From Euglena gracilis (Eukaryota; Euglenida; Euglenophyceae; Euglenales): a stretch of 64,000 bases of DNA. A program made the position numbers and the translations under genes. Location of the stretch: positions 17,365,562 through 17,429,561 of the forward strand of contig CP154956.1 of the NCBI GenBank assembly GCA_039621445.1, written 5' to 3'. How positions within the stretch are numbered: the first letter of the stretch is position 1; each line of letters opens with the position of its first letter. The notes below the pieces were generated by a model. The model saw only the letters and a list, made by a program, of their open reading frames with translations. It was not told the DNA's origin and searched no databases. Below, piece after piece: positions 9,122 to 20,180 of the stretch.

Positions 9122-10880
9122 ATGAGTGATGATGATCAAATATTGGTTATTGAGGACGTTCACCAGGATGCTGGTGATGGTGGAGAAGGGGCTGCTGACA
9201 AAAGTGAAGGTACCAATGAAGGAGGTGAGAAAGACGAAAAATCCCAAAGGATCTTGAAGAAAAGGAATTACGGTGTGTTGGTTACTCCAGGAACCCGAGC
9301 AAAGCAGTTTCCAAGTGGGGTGTATGAAGTCCGTGGTGATTCCATGTGGTGTGCATATCCTCCTCCTGGTTGTGAAAATTCTTTTTTTAAGGTGTGTCAC
9401 CTGCCAGAAGCCAGTGAATCACCGCCGAAAAAATATTGCACAAGAACATTTGGGTACCAAGTCCCATTTGAACAACACAGCGAGGGATAAGAAGCGGAAG
9501 CTGGAAAACCCAAGCCCAAGAACTGCAACAGATTCTGTGTCATCCTCCAATCCTTTGGTGTGAATGCACATACATTGTTGAAATGTTCTCATCCTTTTGT
9601 TTTGTAGGACGCACAGATTTGTCCTGAACGACAAAAAGTCCAAGCTGATCTGAAGAAGATGTTGTCAGCACGGCATACAATACAAGGTTGATTTTCCTGG
9701 GGGGGGGCACGTGCATTTATGTTCCCCTGCCTTTTAGAAGCTCGAGACAACGTTGTTGCAGCATTCCACGCAGCTGGGATTCCATTGAAGAAGCTTCAAC
9801 ATCCATCTATTCAAGGTTTATTGGGTACAATTTCAAACCTATCTGGTTGTTACCCAAAGGATGACAAGAATTGGAAGGTCTTTCTGTTCTTCTCTCTTCT
9901 TGCTCTTGGAGTGCATTGTGCGTTGATAGATGAAGTCACCACACAAAGATCACAGCCACCACACATTTCTTGCTTCTCACAGGACTCAAACCCCCGGGTG
10001 CTTCAGCGCCACATTGCGGCCATTCGTGATCGTTTGCGCGATTTAGACGACTGGGTTTGCTTCGATGAGTGGACGGACAAGAGGGGCAAGACGGCTTTGA
10101 ACATCGTCATATGGCCATCTCGTGGACGTGCGCTCTTGAGTGACGTCATCTTCCTTGAATGCATGATCCAGGGTTTCGTTTCAGAACCAAAAGCAGTATT
10201 TTCTCTTTTGATCTTACCGACACCGCCTACTTCAAATGTGTTGCAAAGCAAGGAAACCAAGCTCCAACTGGTAGTCTGAGCTTGCACCAACCCCTATTAC
10301 GCCGTTTGTTTTTGACCTTGTTGTGGATGTGCGAGATGCATTCTTTGAGTTGGCAAAAGAAAAGAGCACCTTTTCACCACGTGTTGAACAAATTCTGACT
10401 CAATTCAAGGATCCGAAGGGTTTTCGAGATGTATTCCGGTTGTCTGCCAAGAGGGCTTATGAATACATTGATCGATTCATGGCAAACCACAAAGATCAAT
10501 GGGCGTTTTACAAACAAGCTCGTATTTTGAACCCAATGAATTTGGGTGAGATGGACCACGACATTTCCAATTACAAAATGTTGAATCTTCCTGAAGCCGA
10601 TGAAGAGTTTTTGATTGAATGGCGTCGGTATTGTCGAGTGGAAGAAAACACAACAACTGTTCCGGAAAGGTTGGCCCCATTTTGGTTGAAATGACAAGGG
10701 AAGTTTGCTGACCACGTCGCTTTGTTTCTCAACATGCCTGTAACTTCAGCTGAGGTGGAGCGGTCCTTCAGCCTGGCTGGCTGCATTGACACAAAATTGC
10801 GCCATGCCTTGCCTGATGAGACGCGCAAATTATCCACCATGCTCATGTTCAACGGCGACATTGAGGGCCGATTCCGTTAA
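9122..10880 (+). pseudogene. hAT-superfamily transposase, intron-containing and decayed
   Basis: A cut-and-paste hAT transposase. An acidic N-terminus leads to a BED-type zinc finger (CVTC, later EHLGTKSH). A DEWTDKRG segment resembles the first catalytic Asp strand. The C-terminal hATC dimerisation block (TSAEVERSFSLAG, then LRHALPDETRKL and MFNGDIEGRFR) ends at TAA 10878. Plausible GT-AG introns are 9559-9607, 9687-9737 and 9878-9982. Two faults suggest decay: an in-frame TGA at 10692-10694 where Trp would be expected, and no readable segment for much of the catalytic core between about 10190 and 10290. Terminal inverted repeats were not found. The second copy (52716-54477) keeps the same TGA. 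Confidence 0.8.
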
Positions 10881-11058
10881 GGACCCTTTGCCGTTTGCTT
10901 CTTGCACGTTTCCAGCTGTGCCGTGCGCTTTCTGATTCGGAACGTCGTTTATGGCATTAGATTGGCCCTTTTGTGCAAATGGAAGATCAATGGTCTCATC
11001 CTTAGTAACTAGCCTGACTCGTTGCACGATGGCTTCCCCAAATGGTTTTTTCTTGCAA

Positions 11059-11130
11059 CGTGCAGTTTTTTGCAGTTTTTTGCAGTTTTTTGCAGTTTTT
11101 TGCAGTTTTTTGCAGTGCAGTTTTTGACCT
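11059..11130 (+). repeat. GCAGTTTTTT decamer array, second flank
   Basis: Five to six tandem GTTTTTTGCA units are followed by GTGCAGTTTTTGACCTGCCC and CGTGTGCAGTTTTTG. The same junction occurs in reverse complement at about 35020-35070. Orientation is the same as at 8885, so the pair are direct, not inverted, repeats. Confidence 0.65.
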
Positions 11131-11139
11131 GCCCGTGTG

Positions 11140-11405
11140 CAGTTTTTGCCCCCCCCCCTGCCCCCGGGGGGGAGGGGGGGTAGGGTGGGTGGGTCCGGCC
11201 GGGCCCCCCCCCCCCCCGGGGGGGACCCCCGGAGGGGGGTGGGATATACTTTTCGGCGCCGCAGGCGCCGAAAAAATTCTATTTTTAGCACTTTTCGCAA
11301 TTTTTCGGCCATTTTTTGTGGGTCCCCCGGGACCCCCTCCCCCCCCCCCGGGGGGTGGGTGGGTGGGGGGACCCCCCCCCCGGTCTTAAAAAAAACCCCT
11401 GGCCC
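11140..11405 (+). repeat. Dispersed GC-run repeat family E7
   Basis: Order of landmarks: G/C runs with GGGTGGGTCCGGCCG, GGGTGGGATAT, TTCGGCGCCGCAGGCGCCGAAAA, a TTTTTAGC block, GGGTCCC, GGGTGGGTGGG, then GGTCTTAAAAAAAACCC. The family recurs in reverse complement at 41815-42082 inside the MFS gene and partly at 16600-16730. No coding potential. Confidence 0.65.
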
Positions 11406-12735
11406 CCTTGCCAGAGCCTGGTTAGTTTTGCAATATGGAATGAGCCAGAGAAGGGGAAAACCTGCTCTCACAGGATTGGCCTCAATTTTGCACAGCAGCA
11501 GCACTACAGCAGCAGCGGGGGGGGCGCAGGGAGAACACAGGCAATTTGACAGGTCATGCATGACTGATGATTGGTGGAACCTGTTTTTAGATCAAAATTA
11601 GGAGTTTGTATGATTGGGCCTAATAATGGGTCCAATTGGAAATTTGCGACAAAATTTTCCGCAATTTGATTCCCATTTTGACGATAATTCCTATTTTAGG
11701 AGTATTTCAGCATTGCTCTGTGTTTTAAAAGATTGGTCGCAAACCAGGCGTGCGGGGGGGGGGGAGGGGGCGGGGATCAGTGATTGTTCGACAAGGAGAG
11801 GAGGTGGGTATGATCCTGTCAATAAATCGGGGGGGGGGGGCTTGCTTGGAGAGGAATACTGAGGACAAAAAACTGTATGGAATACCATGACTAGTTTGCC
11901 AACAGAGACCTTGCTGCATTTTGAGGTGGTGATTCCTCCAGGTGGGAGGGAGATGAGGCCACAGAAACTCGCCACCGCCTGAACAGCACAGAGAACGCTA
12001 CGTACAGTCCTGGGCAGTATCCTCCCTGGCCTGGTATAAGTGCTCACCTCCCAACACAGTCTGAACCCCCGCCCCAACACGTCCGCAATGAGGTCAATGG
12101 GACAGCACATGAAACATTGTCAGCCAGCCTTTTGCAGCTCTCTCCAACATCATGCATAATTTTTATGGGTGTCTCAGTGTTTGTTTGAACTCATTGCATC
12201 GGCACTCCTCGTATGCATCCCTTTTTTTGCACCCTCAGGGAGGTTCGTACACCATTCTCCTGTTCCATTTGTGTGTGTGAGTGTGCAACATGTGGCCTCT
12301 TTTCAACCTCCTCCACAGGTTCATTTTATAACCGTTTATTTGGGGCGTTGCTATGCAGTTTGTGTGGAGTACGTTGCTTTTCGTTGATTGAAAAGCTGAG
12401 CAAGAACTTGGTTGGAACTCTTGCATTTCTTCAGAGATAATTCTGCTTTGGTTGGACCATTTCTGTGCACAGTATTGTGTCTATCATATGGAGGTCATCC
12501 CGCACAAATCCTATCCCTGGTCAACCCCCCCCTCAAATAAGCCCCATGTTTTTGTTGTTTTGGTCTGTTGCTGGCAGCTTGTTTTTAAAGAAGTGCACCA
12601 CCCTCCGGGGGGTAGTCACCTACGGCCGACCAGGGCCGACTATCATTTCATGATGCCCATGGAAAATGGTGGACAAGGTCTTCCCTGCACAGATTTTTTG
12701 AGTTTTGTGACCCAGAGGGGGAGGGGTTGGACAGG
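11406..12735. other. No recognisable gene
   Basis: A CAGCAGCA patch lies near 11492-11516. Several moderate open frames (11691-12110 on -, 12169-12440 on +) show no family motif. The stretch is copied at 55006-56340. Confidence 0.45.
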
Positions 12736-12739
12736 GTTC

Positions 12740-13280
12740 GATATACGGAGGGCGTACGGGGTTTAGGGGGCCGCCCCCAGCCTAGACCAGAGGGGGGACG
12801 CTCCCCACCGGCCAAGGGGTCCTGACCAATGGGGTGGGGTACCTGGCCCTCCCAAAAAGGTCAATGTTACGCTTCCGCCGCTATGAGCCGAACAATTTTT
12901 TTTGCATTCTTGACGTATCTTTGCCCCAAAAATGCCGTTTTGGGGGTCAACAATTATCGGTCACCCAGACCAGCCACTGTTTAGGTGGGGGATGCCCCCC
13001 CCCCCTGCACTGGAGGGGGGGTCCGACCCCCCCCACCGGACCTTATATCGAAGCCTGGGTGGGTGGGTGGGTGGGTGGGTGGGTCCCGGCCCAACCCCCC
13101 TCCCCAGACAGGGTGGGGGATCGGGCCAGGTGGGTACCCCGCCAGAGGCGAGGTTTTCTTCCATTTTTTTTTGGCGCGCAGCGCTGAAAGATTTTTTTGC
13201 ACCCCTCCCCCTAGTGGGTCCCCCCGTGCCCCCCCCCCCAGGGGTCTGGACCCCCTCTGGATCCTTAAAAAAGTTACTGC
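12740..13280. repeat. G/C-run and (GGGT)n low-complexity block
   Basis: This block holds G and C homopolymers, a (GGGT)6-7 microsatellite at about 13056-13085 and a TTTTGGCGCGCAGCGCTGAAAG hairpin-like segment akin to family E7. The corresponding stretch in the second copy (56340-56880) differs by many small indels and substitutions in the homopolymers. Confidence 0.6.
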
Positions 13281-15670
13281 TTCCCTGGCCTGTGGTTTTT
13301 GGCCATTTTTGCCACCATTACCCCCCCCCTTTTTGCCCAGCTTTGGCCACTTTTGCCAGTTTTTGTTCATTTCAAGCTCAAGGAAGATGCAGTCAAGAGG
13401 AGAAGCAGGAAGTGACCAGAATTGACCAAAAGTTTTTAGAGGTCGGCAGAAACAGCCTCAAGAACACAAATGGCCAAAAAGCAGTAGAATCAGCTCCTGG
13501 TCGCCCCCCCCCCCGGGGGGGGGGACGGGTTTTGGGGAAGGTTTTGAGCGTTATAGCATTTTCGGCTCCGTGGCCAAAAATGCTTTAGCCAGGGTCCAAA
13601 ACCGACCCCCCCTTTTATGGAGGGTTACAGCAGCCCAATTCCAGCCACCCATTCTGAAAAACCGACCCCCACTATCCCCCCATGGGGGTTAAATGAACAT
13701 ATAAACATGCCAGCAGCTGTCATAATGTTATCTTTTGCTGGGGATGATTCAATTGGAAACACATAAAACATCAACAGAAAAATGCATTTTAATGAACAAT
13801 TTTTTTTAAATTTTGAGCACATTGTTGCAGGACCTATCCCTGCCCTGGGAAATAAGACCCCCGGCTGATCAAGCAAGAATGCACACGTGGCGTGAGTGCC
13901 AAATGAAAATTTTCGGTGTTTTTTGGAACCCTAAAAATGATGATTGTGAAGGTTCGGGTTGATTAAGCAATAATCCAAAAAGGCAACACCCAAAAATAAA
14001 TCCCTCCCCATTTGAGGACTGGAGGTGTCCAGCCACCAGGCTTTTTTTAAAAAAAGCCGGGGGGGGGCGCGGAGGCCTAGCAGACCCAAGGGGGACCTCA
14101 ACCCCTTGGGGGGTGGGGTTTGCCAAAAAGTGCCCAGGGTCATATGGATATTCTGTGCATACATTTCTGTCCGCCTCTGACGAAAGCAAACTCAAAAAAA
14201 AATGTCTGGCTTTGGGTTCAGTCATTCTTCAGAAGGATGCTTCTGAGCATGATGGAGGGGCATTTTTTCTGGAAAAAGGGGTTTATATTTAGAATTGGTG
14301 TTTTCTCTCCTCTCAGTATTTTCCAACACCCGCTGCCATACAACCCTCAGACCCTGGCCAGAGACAAACATTGGTTGGTTTGACAACCTGGTGGTCAGTG
14401 GTAGGGGGTCACCCCTGACCCCTGAGGGGGTAAGGTGGTAGGGAGAGTCCCCCACCCCTCCATAGTTTCGGAAGGGGTTCCCCCCAACCCCCCCTCCTCT
14501 GTGCCTCCTCTGTGGGTCTTCGGGGGCAAAAAAGAATCTTCCGGCACTTTGCGCCAACTCTGCATCTTGAGACTCAATATGAAATTTTGGCAAATGGCCA
14601 AAATTGGTCGAAAAATCGTTGTACCTCGGGCTAAGTGGGGAGTTCCGGAGAAATCAAAATACTGTTTGATGGGGCATTTTAAGGGCTTCAATTTAGGTCT
14701 CCGGACATTTCCTTTGATTCCCCACCATTTTTGAGAAATTTCAGGAAAATTGATTTTTTGAGCCAAAGAAACGGCCGAAATTTTGCACTCAACGGCGAGG
14801 CGACCGAAAACTGGAGGTAGGAGCCCCCCAGTTTTTGAAGGGGGGCCCCCCTCCTCCGAGATTCCCATGCAAGCCCGGGGGGGGGGGTGCAAAGGATATG
14901 CAGCGCCGCATCATTCCAAGTCAAACACATGCCTGCGCCATCACTCAGCAATAGGCTGGCAAGCCGGTGGCAGAGCCCTGGCGCGTGCTGTCTCTCAGGG
15001 CGGCAGGCATCTAACCCACAACCCCGACACATATTGCAGGCTCACCACACATTTTCTTCTTTGCATCCTGGTGTGAGGCAACGGGTGAAATACCTAAAAT
15101 GTTTAGCATATGATCAAAATGATCAAAACTGTCCTCCCCGGGAAATTGTGCTCCGCTGACCTCCGCTGACCCACCCACCTATGACTTGTTGAATTTTTTT
15201 CATTTTTTTTGTTTGAGGCACATTTCCCGTGCTGAAAAAAAATTCTTCACATTTCATCTGGCTTCTGATCCTTTTTGGCCACCATTTCAGAAACTGAGAA
15301 ACGCATTCATGACCTGCGCCCAAGGGTGTTCAGCCCAAAACGAGACCCTCCATTTGCTTGCAAAGCGGGAATCAAGGTTCCCCTTATTCCATTCGACCAG
15401 TCTCTGCGGGGGGTGGAGGGGGGTCAGCACCATCCGGTTTACTCCTGGTGGGTGACCTGGTGGTGTCAGAAATTGCCCAGTCAATCAAATCTCCCCGATT
15501 CAACGACAGGCCTCCTGATTGGCAGAATTCCGAGGCAGATTGGGAAATGTATTGGCAGCAGGGGGAGCTTTTTTAGTCGTGTACCCCCCAGGGGGGGAGG
15601 GGTGGGTAGGGTGGGCGGGTCCAGCCCAGCCCCCCGAGGGGGGGAGGAGTGCCAAACGGTAGACTTACCT
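13281..15670. other. No recognisable gene
   Basis: Mixed-composition DNA with overlapping open frames on both strands (for example 14395-14892, 15275-15754). None carries identifiable domains, and codon phase is not sustained. Possible short exons cannot be ruled out. Confidence 0.45.
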
Positions 15671-16571
15671 GGGGGGGGGGGGGTAGTGGGTAGTCGGCCG
15701 ACTAGTCGGCGGACCAATTGGGTAGTCGGCCGACTACCCACTCTAATGTATTAACGGGTCAAAACCGCCGACTTTTAAGCCCCCCCGGGAAAAAACGTTT
15801 GTCTAAATCACCTCAACACCAGTCAAAACCCACCCAAATGGCTCCAGAACCCCCCAATTGGGGGCGAATATGACAAAAAAGTGGGGGAAAATGTCCATTT
15901 TGGGCCACTTTTGACAAAAGAACACCCCATTGGATTTTCAAAGTCAAAATTTGCACAAAAAAGGGTCTTATCCCTCCAAGTCTATTGCCAACAAAGAAGG
16001 GATTTTGTTATTTGAGGGGTGCGGGGGGCTCCGCCCCCCCGCCTATGCCAAAGTGAGCCACAAAACCGACTTAGCCCCCGAGTATGTTGCCAACACAGAA
16101 GGGTTTTTGTTATTTGAGGATCGGATGGGTGGAGGGGGGAGTTTTCTGCATCTCGTGATGCAGAATGCTTGCATTTCTAAAGGATTTTCATGTAATCCCT
16201 GTTTCATCATTGGTTTTTTCCCCTCCGGACCCCATCAAGGGCCCACCGACCCCCCACCGACCAAAGATTTCCATCTGGGGGTGTTTATTAAGGCGTAAGA
16301 CACTTATTTGGACCCATCCGGACCATTTCCGGGTGATTTGGGCCAGCCACAGACCATTTTTATGACCGCCGACTAGCCACCGACTAGTTTGCATTGGATT
16401 TTCTTCATTGGGGGGCTTAAAAGTCGGCGGTTTGGACCCGTTAGTACATTAGAGTGGGTAGTCGGCCGACTCCCACTACCTCCCCCTCGTCTCGCCGACT
16501 AGCTACCGACCAGGCCTAGTCGGCCGACCAATTGGGTAGCCGGCCGACTACCCACTACCCCCACCCCCCCC
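15671..16571. mobile_element. ~0.9-kb element with long inverted repeats (AGTCGGCCGACT)
   Basis: The left arm starts with a G-run and TAGTGGGTAGTCGGCCGACT, then a CACTCTAATGTATTAACGGG block, AAAACCGCCGACTTTTAAGC and a C-run (to about 15790). The right arm (16417-16571) is its reverse complement, ending CGACTACCCACTACCCCC and a C-run. Each arm contains further AGTCGGCCGACT palindromes. The interior encodes nothing recognisable. Second copy: 59276-60178. Confidence 0.75.
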
Positions 16572-16735
16572 CAGTCTATCGCCTTGCGCCACCCGCAGTG
16601 GGGTGGGATGAAAATGCTATTTTTAGCACTTGTCGCGATTTCGGCAATTTTTTGGGTCCCCCGGGACCCCCCCCCCGGGGGTGGGTGGGTGGGGGGACCC
16701 CCCTGCTCCTCTTAAAAAAAAACAACTGTATCTTA
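16572..16735 (+). repeat. Partial family E7 repeat
   Basis: It carries the GGGTGGGATGAAAATGCTA, TTTTTAGCAC, GGGTCCCCCGGGACCCC and GGGTGGGTGGG steps of E7, ending at CTTAAAAAAAAAC. The 5' hairpin part is missing. Confidence 0.5.
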
Positions 16736-16869
16736 CAACCCTGCATCTTTAAAAAAAACCCTGATTGGCAGGCCATTTCCCTGTGGGGAGAGTGCGGGGA
16801 GGCAATGTAGCGGCAGATTTTCGAGTCCTGTTTTCGCGAAAACTCTGAAAAAAGGAAATTGAGTTTTCG

Positions 16870-17420
16870 CAATCCCTCGAGGCAAACCGACAAGGGAGGA
16901 AGGGACACCGAGGGCGAAGCACAAAGAAATTGTCAGTCCATAGTGCCGCCTCCTCGGACCTGGCTATGGATGTATGCAGTCCGAGGACCTTAGGGAACCG
17001 GGAGGGCATGACCAGGAGGGCTCGTACTCCCTCAAGGCAAACCGACCAGGGAGGAAGATACACCGAGGGCGAAGCACAAAGACCTTGTGAAGCCATGCCT
17101 TGCTCGCCGGCGGTGTTTTGTGATTTATTTAGCGCTAGGAGTCTCTGCTTAGTGCGGCCTCGCCGGAGTTGGCTGACGCTGCTCCTCCGACTTGGCGACG
17201 TGGCTTCTTGAACCTGGGGGGGTCCCCCCCTCTTCCCCCCCCCTGGCACCCATTATCTGACCGAGGGAATTTTGAAGACAAATTTTCTTTTACGGGTGGG
17301 GGGGTCGGGCTCGCAAGGTCTTTGTGCTTCGCCCTCGGTGTCCCTTCCTCCCTGGCCGGTTTTCCTCGAGGGAGTAAGGGACACCTCGGGCTCCGCACTT
17401 TTCCCTTGTGAGGCCTGATT
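16870..17420. repeat. Cluster of GGGCGAAGCACAAAGA modules
   Basis: The module GGAGGAAG-GACACCGAGGGCGAAGCACAAAGA occurs twice on + (about 16887 and 17050) and once inverted (17310-17355). It is joined to GAAGCCATGCCTTGCTCGCC. Related sequence forms the DIRS-element 3' ends at 18965-19010 and 22960-23010, so these are probably remnants of that retroelement family or of an element it shares ends with. Confidence 0.6.
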
Positions 17421-18430
17421 GTGCACTGAAAAAAGGTGGGCAAGGGCATTTTGTTGTTTGTTGGGCAGCCACGCTCCGGCCTGGAAGAGGCTCCGAAAGT
17501 GAAAGTTTGGGAAATGGCTGAGTGACGCCCGAAAATGGATATCTTTGGATAGCGCTCTGGAAGGCGCATCCAATGATATGGGGGGCTGGCTGTGGAATTG
17601 CAGATTTCCAGGTGCCATCCGCCAGATTTTTCCAAATTAAGAGATCCCAGCTTGGTAAGAAAAGGGTCTGTGGACGCGCAGACCAAATCCTCCCCAATTG
17701 GAAGAGAGTCCAGCACACATACATACAGAAATGGACTTAGGGTATATGGTTCAGCCATAGACCCTAGCCATGGAGGTTGGGATTTTCCCCAAATCAGACT
17801 GTGGATGATCAGAGGGTTGGACAGGTTGGCCACAGGGTCTGGAGGTTTAAGGCCTCTAGACCAGCTAATTCCTCAACAAACACCACCTAAAGGCCTCCAG
17901 TGTAGCTGGGAGTCCTGAAGGGAGGTTTTGAGGGGAGGTTTTGGACGTCCACAGGGTCTACACCTGTGCATTGTTCAGAAACTCGCCCTGAAAAGCAAAT
18001 GGGGGCTAGGCTGTGACCATGCAGCAGAATGGTTGCACCAGTTTTTTCGTAATCCAGCAGAATTTTTTCTGCCTGGCGCAGGTCCAGGTTGGCTCTGGGT
18101 TTTGGGTGGGTGGACAATTTTGGGGGATTTACCCAGGGGTGTTGAATTCCATTTTTTATCAATTGACATGTTGCCGGGGGGCATTTTTTGTCCAAAATTT
18201 TAGACTTTTCTGAAGTCTCTGGTACAGGGGGGTGTCTCCCCATTTTTCCTCCATGGAATGCATTTTCCCAACTAGATGATTTTCTGGGTGCTGGGTCGGG
18301 GGTGTTGGACATTACTGCTCCTAGGGATTGAACATTCTGTCAGGGATGCTGGGGGGGTGTGCATGCTCTGCTTGCTGGCTCTCTGATCCTCCACTTTGTT
18401 GTTGGCGTTGTCAAATGACATACCACAGGG
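17421..18430. other. No recognisable gene
   Basis: Open frames at 17592-17918 (+) and 17887-18312 (-) show no domain. The segment directly precedes a 5'-truncated DIRS fragment and does not align with the upstream part of the complete DIRS element. Confidence 0.45.
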
Positions 18431-19431
18431 CCTCCACAGGGGGGTTGATCTAGCCAGAACCCAGCGCAAAATCAGTTTCGTGGGGGGAAAAAATTTCGTT
18501 TTATTTCAAAGGAAAGGGTGGCAGTGCCCAAGGTGGGATGAGATTTTGAATTTGCCACACAGCCCCCTCATAAGCCGCTGGCATTTAATGACAGAATATG
18601 TGGGAAGGACAGCCCACATGGTTGGGCACAAGAATAATTTTTTATGGTCTTTGGATGGTAAAAGACCTTTGACCCCAGACAGAGTGAATTCCCTCTCCAA
18701 AAGAAGTGTTGCAAGAGGGTGGGGTGGACACCAACCATTGGAAACCCCACAGCACCAGAGGGGCTGGGGTTTTATGGTGGAAGAATGCTGGGTTGCAAGT
18801 GGAAGAAGTCCAGCAGCTGGGTCAGTAGAAAAATTTTGAAGCTTTTCAGGCCCATTATTTGAGGCTGGGAGTCGTATCGAAAATTCAAAAAATTATGGCC
18901 CAAACGGGGGTGCACAGTACCTCACCATCTCAGTGCGGAGCCCGAATGGTCTCGGACTCTCACGACAGAGGAAGGGGGACGAAGGGACCAAGAGGGCGAA
19001 GCACAAGAAGATGGTGAGCCCACATGGTGGGCTCACAAGAAGCCCACAAGAAGCCCACCCGAAAAATCAGCAGAAAACGAAAGACATCCCAGCCAGAAAG
19101 GAGACCCCCAACCAAACGACCCCACACAAACCCCCAGAAACACACCAGGAAGGGACAGGCCTCCCCGCCTCCGGGGGGGGGGGGCCACCAAGCGACCATG
19201 GGAGAGAGGGGGGGGGGGGGGGGCGGGGCCACGACGGTTCAGCTTTGCAAAGGTGTCGGAGGAGGCCTCATCATCGCCAATTCCGGCAACAAAGGCGCAG
19301 TAAGAAGCACCCCCCCGCACACACAAGCACACCAGAGCAGAACAGCCAGCAAATAAAGCAGGACCTTACCATCTTCTTGTGCTTCGCCCTCTTGGTCCCT
19401 TCCTCCCCCTTCCTCCGTCGTGGGAGTCCGA
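18431..19431 (+). mobile_element. 5'-truncated DIRS-type retrotransposon (recombinase end and 3' terminus)
   Basis: The fragment starts within a tyrosine recombinase: LHRGVDLART (box A Arg), a WHLMTEYV block, then in another frame WKPHSTRGAG (box B HxxR) and the HYLRL tyrosine region. A TAG replaces the Trp codon of the LGQW motif and at least one frameshift breaks the gene. Downstream are the same terminal blocks as in the complete element at 22950-27735: GCGGAGCCCGAATGGT, the GGACTC(T/C)CACGACAGAGG block, and its inverted copy ending GTGGGAGTCCGA. Second copy: 62040-63040. Confidence 0.8.
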
Positions 19432-19804
19432 AGGCATGGCCTCACAAGGTCTTTGTTCTTCGCCGGTGAGCAAGGCATGGCCTCACAATTGCAAAGTGCC
19501 GAGCCCGAGTTGTCCATCTTTCTGCAAAGGTCAGCAAAGCCGAGGCGGCGCCACGCAGGTACTCCTAGCCAAACTCGTACTCCCTCGCGGAAAACCGACC
19601 AGGGAGTAAGGGACACCGAGGGCGACGCACAAAGACCTTGAGAACTGCCGGCGAGCAAGGCATGGCCTCAAAAGGGCACAGTGCGGAGCCCGAGGAGCCA
19701 TTCCGAGGCGGCACTATGCAGGGACTCCAAAACCAACGCGCCACAACCAACCAACAGACCGCCGGCGAGCAAGACACGACCTCACAAGGTCTTTGTGCTT
19801 CGTC
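19432..19804. repeat. GGGCGAAGCAC / GGCATGGCCTCA module cluster
   Basis: GAGCAAGGCATGGCCTCA occurs at about 19467 and 19655, with a variant near 19770. AGGTCTTTGTGCTTCG or its complement occurs at about 19437, 19620 and 19787. The cluster sits between the truncated DIRS end and the Harbinger-like element. The second copy has a different sequence inserted in this cluster. Confidence 0.6.
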
Positions 19805-19820
19805 CTTGGGGATGCCGACG

Positions 19821-20030
19821 CACGGTGTGCGGCACACCGTGCGGCACACCGTGCACACCGTGTGGCACACCGTGCACACCGTGCCGCACACCGTGCACAC
19901 CGTGCCGCACACCGTGCACACCGTGCCGCACACCGTGCACACCGTGCCGCACACCGTGCACACCGTGCCGCACACCGTGCACACCGTGCCGCACACCGTG
20001 CACACCGTGCACACCGTGCACACCGTGCGT
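19821..20030. repeat. Subterminal 21-bp tandem array of the Harbinger-like element
   Basis: About nine units of CACACCGTGCACACCGTGCCG are built from a CACACCGTG core. The array is open in several frames (HTVHTVP-type translation), which is a consequence of the 21-bp period and not evidence of a protein. The far end of the element has a shorter, inverted version. Confidence 0.85.
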
Positions 20031-20180
20031 CTTTCGATTAAATTTGACCAAAAAGAATGAAATTTCAACTTTTTATTTTACTCAAACCACACTCCTTGCT
20101 TTTTTTGTGTACTTTTCAACAATTTTACACTTGAAAATTGCAAAACACTTAAAAATTTTTGTCCTGAATTCTACTATTCA

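Noticed and set aside
8885-11130. Decamer arrays as hAT terminal inverted repeats
   Set aside because: The two arrays are in direct, not inverted, orientation and no 8-bp duplication was found beside them.
19821-20030. CRISPR array
   Set aside because: Uniform 21-bp tandem repeat without unique spacers, in a eukaryotic transposon end.
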